Part shown: positions 55,691 through 64,000 of the stretch, piece by piece
Numbering within the stretch: position 1 is the first letter of the stretch
Layout of the letters: each line of letters starts with the position of its first letter
Assembly (NCBI GenBank): GCA_030407315.1
Contig: JALQPE010002521.1
Location: 20,957-84,956, forward strand
From: Asparagopsis taxiformis
Lineage: Eukaryota > Rhodophyta > Florideophyceae > Bonnemaisoniales > Bonnemaisoniaceae
Reading direction: 5' to 3'
Length of the DNA: 64,000 bases
The notes under the pieces: generated by a model
The model's database searches: none
Told to the model about the DNA's origin: nothing
Seen by the model: the letters and a program-made list of their open reading frames with translations, nothing else
Translations under genes and position numbers: made by a program

Positions 55691-55862
55691 TTACCAGAAG
55701 CAAGTTGGCGATGAAGCACGTATAAACCCAATTGTTCTGCTATTTCTAGCATAGACCATCGAGTCTAGAGATGTGAGGGAATCGTCCTGGAATCATGCTC
55801 CACCCACTAGGGAATGGACAATCTAGTTTGAAAGCATGGAACGGAAGTGCATTATAGTAGGT

Positions 55863-58800
55863 TCATAGATTGAAAGTGATAAAGGAGATGATTATATTCT
55901 CGATAATGTTTGCTAAAGTAGTTTTGTTAAGATATCTAGCCGTCGGAAACTGTTCTTCCTCTTCGTCCTCACTATGATAGTGAACTAGATATCCAGGTTG
56001 TCCCGGCAGAAGAGGCACTACCGGGGCCACACTCGGTGTGTGCATTACATCCTTGCGAGGTTCTGTCGTCTTCATCCGCATCATTCGGAGCTGCCCTGTC
56101 TTCGGCCTACCATCTTTCTTGACCGGGATGGGAACAACTGTCTTGTGGCGAACATTGACAGGTGCCGGTTGACTTTGCCTGCAGACCGGCGCGGAGCATT
56201 GGCGATGACTTCTTCTTCGAATCCCAACCGCCTGATGAAACCAAACGAAACATTGTCGGGAATCGGATACGACGCATTCCTGAAATACGTGTGATACCTC
56301 GTTGTCGTGTGTGACACAACTCTGTCGACATGCCCTGCCCCGGCATGTTGTACATGGCCGTGACCGATGAAGACTGAACGTGGCGGAACGATTACCTTCT
56401 TCAGCTTCATCGTCTTGGCGTACATATCTAATTCCAGCGCTTTGGAAAAGACGTACTTGTGGGACCCTGGACACACCCAGATAGGGAATGGGTCATCTCC
56501 GTTGGCAATAACAAAGTAACCCGGAAGTTGATCTTTGCGGTCGCGAGGAGGAAACAGGGAAATCATTGTGTGGGACCTGCCGAGGACACCCCTTTCCCGT
56601 TATCAAAAACCGTCCCCCAGATGCCGGCATGACAAGTTTTTCTCCCGGTAAACCGCACTCCTCCAGCCCTGTCAGCCGGACAAGGATTCCCAACCACACA
56701 TCCAGCAGGGCTCGCCGCGTCACAAACTTGAACCGGTCGATATGCGTCTCATCGTTCTCGGCATAGTCAACCAGGCAGTGGCGCGTAGACGTGAAGCGAG
56801 CCCTCCCCTCATTCCGGTTCTTCTCGTCTGTTTCATCGTCCCCCGTATTGACAATGGGACTCCACAGCTGCCGGTTCCCAGGGTCCTTGTGCACCTGCTC
56901 CCCCTCCCACGTTCCAAAAAGTACCGAAACAATTCCTGGTTAGGAATTTCTTCCATGAGACCCAAGTCAAATGGGAACTTGTCCGACGCATCTAGGTAGC
57001 TTACATCCGCGAAATTGTGCATCACCGTATACCCTCGCTCGTTGATTTCCGTTCGGCAATTGTGGAAGTACGCCATACCAGTGCCGGCCTCATACGAATC
57101 CTTCCAGCTTGTAGACATTCGCGCAACCTGAGGCGAAGTCCAGCCTCGAGGGTAGAAACGTCGATGTAGGCTCACACATCGCCTTGGCAGCCATCTTCCA
57201 CGCTGCGAAGAACATCGGATAGACGTGATCGATTTCGAATAGCACACGAGCCCGATGTTCTTCCGGAATATGCAGCCCCTCAAACACAGGGTCCATCGCC
57301 ACTTGCTTCAAATACCTCACCTCTCTGCCCTCCTCATCGATTTCCACACTCTCCAATAACAACCTGAGCTCAATCGGGGGCAGACAGCCAACCCTCACCG
57401 ATGCGATGACATCCGCGGACGCTGCGCCAGATGATGCCCTTCGGCTCGGTCTTCGAAATCGTCAGGAAGAGACGGCATACGGTCGTCGAAGAGGAGGTCG
57501 TCTTCAGAAGGAGAGTCACGAACGATGTAACCGTCTTCATCGACTTCCACTCCTTCCGGAACAGTGAATGTAATTGTCACTTCGCGGACCCCCTTGCTTT
57601 CGACTTGGCCCTCGTCTGCACCCTGTTTGTCTTCCTCGTCCGAAGCGGTATGGACAGATTCTGGTTGGAGGGAGTCGCACCAGCACGTTGGTTATCTTGG
57701 GGGACAATCTCAACGGCAGAATCGGGGGAACGGGCGGAGTCTTCGTCAACCTCATCACCGGAAGCAGTGGCTTGTTGTTGATCGGTGGGTTTATCAACAA
57801 CGGCCTGCTCTTCTTCCCCGGCGGATTGTTGTACCACAACCGGCTCTTCTTCCTCGAGGCGTGTGCTCCCCGTCGAGCGAAGTCGCTGTGAACGGCGGCG
57901 GATGCCATGCGAAGCAGGCTCATGTTCGACATTCCGCTGCTTCTTGTGAGTGAGTCTCACATTGGCAGCAGAAGGGCGGCGTTTGCGTCGAGCCTTAGTC
58001 TTCTTCTTCAATGTCGGATTGAAAAACTCTTTCAAGTTCGTTTCCAAATCCTGTAAACGCGTGGTTCTCCGTCGCATTCGAACCTCACTGCTCCGGTCGT
58101 CCCCTCTATACATTGCAATGGCATTGGTGAGATGCCATTGCAACTCCTTCGGCTGCTTAACCGACCCAATTGCCATCTCTGTGCTCAGAAATGACTTGCG
58201 CATAATACTCTTTGGGCGCCCAAACGCAGCGTACAGAGAATTTGCTATTGCAGTCACGCGACGGACGTATGTATAAAAGTCGTTCACGTCAAAGCGTCCA
58301 TCCGGACGTCCGCCATGAGCAGGGTTCAAGTACTCCGAAAGACCACGCAAGACGAAGACAAAGTTTTCTTCCAGCAACTCGCGCACTATCTTGTGGTCCA
58401 GGTGCGTTATCCCAATCTCGTTGCGGCGCTCGGAATTGTTCAGCTCACGCAACACGTCGTCGAGAACAGGATGCTTCAGCGTTGCTATAGCCAAACGCGT
58501 CCACCGCCGAGCCGTGTTCGTCGAATTCATCATCCCCATGAACTGCGCCTCGAACAATGTTCGGATGACATCAGACTCACGCAAGTCGCCAGCGTTTTCC
58601 ACGTTGTTTGCAACAGCAATCGTACGGATGAACTGCTGGATGGACGACAAGATTCGAACCAGGGAGCGCTCCGTCAGTTGCGTCCCAGTCGTATGGTTCG
58701 ACTCTGCACTCTTGTGGATGATCTCATGAGGCTGGAGATCACTGTCGTCCTTGCGGCGAAGGTAGTACACATCCAGAGGCTGAGTAACCCAGCGCAAGCG

Positions 58801-59865
58801 GTTTGCCTCCTGTGGCAGCTTGGTTCTGTGCATACGGGTGAGGCGCGTGAAGTCATCCGCAATGCTATGCATAGCATTGAGACGATGCAGTCCGTCGATC
58901 ACGGTCACGTTCGCATTGGCATGGAATTTGCCATTCTGGAACAGACGCGTGTCGGCGGACAAATGCGTGTTCTGCGACCTCAGCACCGTCACAGTGATAC
59001 GCGAAGAGCTCACATACCCCACCGCCAACATATTGTTGCGCAGGTCCTCCACGTGGTCTTCTTTGACATCGCGAAGGGTCACGGCCGGTTCCACTAGCTG
59101 CCTCACCAACACAGTCGCTCCTTCTCCGACGTAATCCGACGTCACAAACTTGGGCACCATAATTTGCGTCCCCTGCTGCTCACGAATGCTTTCCGCCACC
59201 TCCGGTTCGTCGTCCACCTCGGTTACGTCCTGCGTAGTAGCTTCGGTGACGTTGGAGCGAGCAGGGTGCTTCGTGCCTCCACTGGAGGCTCTGGCAGAGC
59301 GAGCAGGGCGCTTCGTGCCTCCCGAAACCGGGACGGAGCGTGCTGGATGCTTCGTACCCCCCGAACCAGTGATTTCGCCTGCTGGACCGGTACTGGGCAT
59401 CCGTCCCGAGCTGGCCTGGTTCGTCGCTGCGTTGAAGTTTGACGCTGCCAGCAGGGGTACGAATGTCGCTAGAGCCATCCTCCGCAGCGGGGCGCATCAT
59501 CCGAGTATCCCAAGGGTAAAACGCCGCGGCGTATGCTCCACCCATCGTCTCCGGCGGTCCCTCGGCGCCATCAAACATGTACGGGAACGGGAGGTCCTTG
59601 AACTTGTCCTTAGTCGCAATGTTGCGCACGACGATATAGTCGGCCTCGTCGGTTTCCGGCAGCTTGTGGTTGTGCAGCGTGCGCGGAAGGCCAACATCGC
59701 CACCAGCAGTGCTCACCGAAGCCGTCCCAATATGCACAGCCGCACCGTCCACGTCCGCAAACAAGTCGACATCGACGCCGCGCTTGAGTCCGCGCGACTC
59801 CGCTGACGCGCTCACTTGATCGCCGCAAACCGTTGAAACAAACTGCTGAAATGCGTATCCGCCAT
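55863..59865 (-). pseudogene. ParB-like domain plus 2OG-Fe(II) dioxygenase, one long broken gene
   Basis: ATG at 59865 (AACCATGG). Protein-like sequence runs about 1330 codons over eight frame changes of mixed sign, near 59813, 59480-59380, 57579, 57390, 57110, 56905, 56560 and 56150. N-terminus: about 130 unrecognised residues. The longest frame (59478-57577) has three GGTKxPARS repeats, then a ParB/sulfiredoxin-like domain with VIDGLHRLNAMHS near residue 200, a helical region and a Lys/Arg-rich then acidic tail. The C-terminal part (57580-55863) is a 2-oxoglutarate dioxygenase fold: QVPHNDF (His-x-Asp iron ligands), WVCPGSHKY, FIGHGHVQHAG (distal His) and RYHTYF (2OG-binding Arg). It ends with an acidic stretch. 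Whether it is one fusion or two genes meeting at 57578 is open: there the upstream frame stops at TGA while the next is open through it. Related dioxygenases are known in oomycetes, fungi and algae; the substrate here is unknown. Confidence 0.75.
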
Positions 59866-60194
59866 GGTTGTTGAGTTGGAAAGGAAAAGAGATGGTTGAC
59901 GTTGACGTATTCGAGTGATGTGGATGGTATGTTTCACGTTAAGTTGAAGAATGGTCGTGAACGCCAATCGCTGGAAATAATAACACAATACAACCGAAAT
60001 TTTGTTAGGTACACACCTATCGTGACCGCTGGAATGCAAGACAGGCAATCGAGATGTGAGTGTCCGTTCAGAACGGGCCCGAGTCGGGCTCTCGAAACCT
60101 GACGAGGTGGCGTGAAGCAGGCAGTGTCCTTGATGTGTAATGTGTTAAAATTACAGCTGTCAAGCTAGGCGGCTTTTGGGGCGGCTGCGAGCAC
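59866..60194 (-). promoter_or_regulatory. Likely promoter/5' region of the ParB-dioxygenase gene
   Basis: About 330 bp between the ATG and the next repeat unit, moderately AT-rich, no ORF on the plus strand. No specific element is recognised. Confidence 0.35.
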
Positions 60195-60930
60195 CCCTTT
60201 ATCCGGGGAACACCCTGATTTGAGTTAAAATTTGGGCTATTCTCAAAAACATGCACATGTGAACATGTTTTTGAGATGGGGGTGTGCCGTACGGCACAAT
60301 CGACCCGCCCAAATCGTTGATTTTTGCAAGATTTTTTGTGCCCGAAATTTTAGAATTTCTGGGCTGGCCAGCAGTGCATCTGAGATGGACATCCACCGGA
60401 CGTCCATTTCAGGTTGGTCGTGTGCTGCCTACATCCACGCATTGCACAGCAACTAAGCAGGCGGGTTCACTACTAATATAAAGTGCACGGAATATGAGTA
60501 ACGTGATGGGTGAGTAGTGTTTCTGTTGAGGGAGTAAGGCGGGACCATGATGAAACACGGAAGAAGATTTCTCCCTAGCATAACTTAGGCTTGAAGCCTG
60601 CAATCGGCCCATCTTCCGGCGCCATTTAGCCTCACAGTTAGTGCTTACAGAAGCCAGTGATGACCCCGCTCGGGGCGGCGGCCGGTTCCTGGGGCCGTTG
60701 TGGCCAAATTAGACACCCTGATTTGAATTAAAATTTGGGCTATTCTCAAAAACATGCACATGTGAACATGTTTTTGAGATGGGGGTGTGCCGTACGGCAC
60801 AATCGACCCGCTGAAATCGATGTTTTTTGCAATATTTTTTCTGCCCTGAATTGTAGAATTTCTGGGCTGGACAGCAATGCAACTGAGCTGGACATCCACC
60901 GGGCGTCCATTTCAACTTGGTCTTGTATTT
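60195..60930 (+). repeat. Palindrome-rich repeat units between the two cargo genes
   Basis: Two full units (GTGCCGTACGGCAC at 60284 and 60787), same orientation as 53655-55690. The 4-kb ParB-dioxygenase gene is therefore framed by direct copies of the same repeat. Confidence 0.9.
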
Positions 60931-61142
60931 TGCATCTGCACGCATAACAGCAACCAAGCAGTCAGGTTCACTGCTCGGACGAAGTGCACCTAGAGTGTGA
61001 ACGATTGGTTTTTGACAGGCGAGTACTGCCGAATAGGTTTCACCCTGGACTAATGGTGGCTGGACATTCTGCATTATATGATATACTTCAACTCTGGAAC
61101 GTAGCTTTATTTGTAGTCGAAATGAAAACATCTTTCGTGACC
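60931..61142 (+). other. Short gap between repeat unit and SET stop codon
   Basis: About 210 bp, no feature; probably the 3' untranslated region of the methyltransferase-SET gene. Confidence 0.4.
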
Positions 61143-64000
61143 CTAATTCCATGCTCTAAACGCTGTCCCATAATGAACGTAGAGCTCCTGCCCCGGACGG
61201 ATATCGCGGATTGCACGTACTACAATGATCTTCGGATTTTCTAGGTCCTTCGCCTTGAGCTTCTTCCCCGTCGAACCGCTGCTGTAGTTCTCGACAAACT
61301 CGACGTTGGCCATCCGCCTGGTGTCTTCCGCCGGAGTGTCCTCACCTCGCAAATACCGCGGGTCGTTGATGAACTGCGCCGAACAGAACGGAGCCGGAAC
61401 AATCCAAATTGGATGCTCGATGTTTTCGTCGTCCTCCGCTGTTGCATACAGCTTGATAGCATACATCAAGAATGTTTCCTTCGTTATCGCCATGTGACCC
61501 TCTCCGTACGCGAACCTCATCGACTCCTTGCTCATATCAGAGTACACAACAGTTCCGTAGTATGCACATACTTCGTCACCAACATTAAATGTCTGTTCAG
61601 CGAAGAGCCCTCTTCCTGCATTTGGATGCTTAATCAGCGATGGTCGAACGCTCAATTTTTTTCGCACACAATCGTGTGCCCGCATCACGCGAGGGTTTTC
61701 AGTTTGCAACCCAGCGGCGCAGGGAAGGTGGCCAATAATGTACCGGTTTCTCCATGTGCTCGCGCGACGCAATCGACTCTGGGCACAGCTGCCAGAGGTA
61801 CTGCCGAATATATTTCGGGAACCTCTGGTACAGGGAAGGCCAGGTGGGGGTTCGATGATCCTGCGTTCCCTCTGCGTACGCATCGTGACAGAGGGGGACG
61901 CCAAGAACTTCTCAGCACTCTGTTTCGCTTCTGTCGTGACCCTCATGTCAGTGTTGTTTGAAAGAATTACACGTGACATGACTGCACACAGCTTTGGAAG
62001 CGATCGTACCACACACAATTTGTCCATGTCACTGCCGACGAAACACGGTGCTCAGGCAAGCTCATAGCTGCTTTTCCCGTTGCGAAAGTGCCAGAGAATG
62101 GATCGACAACAATATCACCAGGCTGTGAATGCTGGCTGATCAACTCCATCATGAGAGCGACGCTCTTCTCTGCTCTGCACGAACTCTGACCGTAGCACCG
62201 GTTGTGCTCCTTGTTCGCCACACCATCTCATTCGAATCGATGGCGGGCATATTGATGGTGACGTTGCACCACGCCGGGTACGTGCCGTCCATGTATCCGT
62301 GGTTCCTATAGGCCACCATCTCGCTTCCGGTCTTGAACGAACACCTCGCTTCCAGAAGTGGATAGCGACCTCTGCCATGTTCATGCGTTGGTACCTCTTC
62401 CGCCCCGGCATTTGATAGAGGTGCCCAGGTAGTCGGACAAACAACAGAGGTACCTCGTCAACGAAGAAAATGAATTCCGAACGACGTCCTCCTCCTCCTC
62501 GTCCTCCTCCTCATCCGCACTTTCTTCGCCACTGTGCTGCGATGCTTCGGAGTCCGAATTCATGGACGTAACCTCTTCTTCATCCGACCCGTCATCACTG
62601 GCAGCAGTATCGGTTGGGCCTTCTGACTGCGGTCCTTTGTACGTTTCCAAGTAATGGAACCATTCGTAGAACTGCAAAACCGAGCAGAACACGATGCCGT
62701 GGCCACCGGGGCGCAACAGCTCGTCAAACACTTCGATGCTAGCCTGCATATCTTCTGCAGTTAGCCTGTCGTACGAAGAGTTGGAATCGTTCCTCTTACG
62801 ACGAACATTGTAGGGCGGATCAGTCAGAATGAGCTGAACGTTGCCCGTGATGGGCACGGTGTTCTCGGCTCTCGTCGGCACTGACCAAATCTTCGAAAGG
62901 GACGTCGTACACCCGGCAATACTGACTCATTTTCGAAAGAAAGTCCTTTGCGAGAGCCTGCCCTTCACTTTCCTGCTCTTCTGTCGCATGGGGTGACGGT
63001 GACGGGGGAGACGGCCCTTGGGCAGTAAGACTGGTCTCCCAGGTCCAAGTTGAAGCCTGGTTGTGTGTCTTGTCGACGGAACCAAACCTCTCCCTCCTGT
63101 GTTTGCGACGAGTGGGAGTGTCATCAACCGGCTTGGGGACCTTTTCTGCGTCCGCGGCTTGTGGTGCCGGCGGAGGACAGCCATAACGTCTTCGTCGAGG
63201 GTGTCAAAATACGCTGGCAGCTTGTCCGGATTTCCGCTTGAGAAGTATATTTCCAGTGCCCCCCAGCGGTCGGACTCCGGCCAGGTGTACAGGTCCGGGT
63301 TGACGATAAGAAACTGCAACCGGTCGAAGAACTTCCTCACAAGGTCCCTAAATGCACTGTGCTGCGCACTGGTCTTGTCTCTACTTTTCCACCATATCCA
63401 TCAGGATGAGATAGGGGAGCTTTGTTGTGGTAGAGATCTAGCTTCTGCTCCATCGGTGCGAATAGACCTTCATCGAGCACGTCAAACCAATGCTCACTGC
63501 TGTCGAAAATGATGTACGGCGCCATCAACTCTTCGAAGCTGGAAAACTTGGCGGCGTAGGCCACATCGGTCCAAGCATGGTAATATGAAACTTGAACCAC
63601 GTAACAAGCTCGTTAGTGCTTTTCCGATGGGCTGGACGCGTGCGGCTTCGTTCCCCCCTTCGGCCGAATCTCCTATTCGGCGACGCGGCAGGTTTCTTGT
63701 TGTGATTTCGGATGATAGACAACGCTTGGATACATCAATACCTCGAACGTTTCCGTTGGACAAGAACGAAGGCGCTTGGTTCCCCGCGCTGCGGCGCCTG
63801 TAGTGGCCGAAGGAAGCATGTTTACATCCAATAAGGAAGGTCTGCGGCACGATCCCAGAAAGGATGCAGTGCTCAATCCCATTGCCCGATACGCTCATCC
63901 TGTCTTGAAAACTCGGCAATGGGTAATGCCAGACGAACAATCTGCTTGGCTCCTCAACGTTCATCTCTGCCAGAGCGATTTCGGCAACATCCGCCTCGAC
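61143..64000 (-). pseudogene. Permuted DNA methyltransferase fused to a SET domain (partial at right edge, frameshifts)
   Basis: Continuous protein-like sequence on the minus strand from beyond 64000 to the stop at 61143, about 950 codons over several frame changes. N-terminal part: 'LFVWHYPLPSF' (63920), 'AAKFSSFEELMAPYI' (63550) and 'YTWPESDRWGALEIYF' (63270); not assigned. Methyltransferase: motif IV TDPPYNV (about 62811), a 60-residue acidic insert, 'MPGRKRYQRM', 'NMAEVAIHFWKRG', then motif I VVDPFSGTFATGKAA (about 62090) and 'VFVGSDMDKL'. Motif IV before motif I marks the beta (permuted) class of N6-adenine/N4-cytosine enzymes. SET domain: AGRGLFAEQ, CAYYGTVVY, AQFINDPRY in place of the usual NHS motif, and ELYVHYGTA at the end. 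The last frame (62027-61143) holds both the end of the methyltransferase and the whole SET domain without a stop, so the fusion is seen directly. Confidence 0.8.

Larger units (their letters stand above)
52066..64000. mobile_element. Second inverted-terminus element carrying DNA/chromatin-modification genes (right end outside window)
   Basis: Begins with the same CGTCTGTGTTCTCGG terminus as 28621 and follows it for about 2.3 kb (28621-30960 against 52066-54360), with few substitutions and many 1-base indels. After the shared repeat array it carries a 4-kb ParB/dioxygenase gene, further repeat units, and a methyltransferase-SET gene that leaves the window. No opposite terminus is seen before 64000, so whether the genes are cargo or later neighbours is inference. 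Confidence 0.6.

Noticed and set aside
55863..59865. Very short introns as the explanation of the frame changes
   Set aside because: One 35-nt candidate near 57385 works, but most junctions lack GT/AG pairs that restore the frame, and the shifts fall at homopolymers; single-base indels fit better.

Overview
This is eukaryotic DNA from a repeat-rich genome. It contains spliceosomal-type introns, Ty1/Copia and Ty3/Gypsy (chromovirus) LTR retrotransposons, a DIRS-like tyrosine-recombinase element, large inverted-repeat DNA elements and an NB-ARC/WD40/TIR gene, but no bacterial operon structure. A multicellular red alga seems the most natural host, because NB-ARC/TIR genes sit among Copia and Gypsy elements with few introns. 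That is inference; no rRNA, organelle or single-copy marker gene is present to prove it.

Layout. 1-5816: an intact Copia element (5' LTR cut by the window edge) with an extra zinc-finger ORF whose AUG is made by splicing. 5.8-11.9 kb: gene-poor, with one solo LTR, one miniature (TRIM) element and blocks repeated near 20-22 kb. 11.9-18.0 kb: one large gene, NB-ARC then WD40 then C-terminal TIR, split by a 1.66-kb deleted Copia element flanked by an exact 77-bp target duplication, and by a single in-frame TAA just before the TIR. 18-22 kb: gene remnants and the second copies of the 10.5-11.4 kb blocks. 22.0-24.0 and 49.4-52.1 kb: two halves of a DIRS-like element (tyrosine recombinase, RNase H remnant), split by a 25.4-kb chromovirus (24,004-49,434; 790-bp LTRs, TSD GAAGG). 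The chromovirus carries gag-pol on the minus strand and an opposite-strand coiled-coil gene. It is itself interrupted by a 12.2-kb element with inverted ends (28,621-40,802). That element holds a foldback structure made of palindrome-rich tandem repeats and an array of micro-exon-like units.

52.07 kb to the window end: a second, longer relative of the 28.6-kb element starts with the same terminus and the same first 2.3 kb, then carries different cargo. This is the part I consider most likely to be undescribed. Palindrome-rich repeat units frame two minus-strand genes. One encodes a ParB-like domain followed by a 2-oxoglutarate/Fe(II) dioxygenase. The other encodes a permuted DNA adenine/cytosine-N4 methyltransferase (DPPY) running into a SET domain. 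Together they look like a mobile chromatin/DNA-modification module (writer, candidate oxidase, histone-methylation-type domain, ParB-like DNA binder).

Caution. Both cargo genes, the chromovirus gag and integrase, and the antisense gene are broken by single-base frame changes. The Copia polyprotein (4.4 kb), the NB-ARC segment (3.1 kb) and the RT/RNase H segment (2.3 kb) are intact. The two long copies at 28.6 and 52.1 kb differ largely by homopolymer indels. Some frameshifts could therefore be residual assembly errors rather than decay, and I flag this where it matters.
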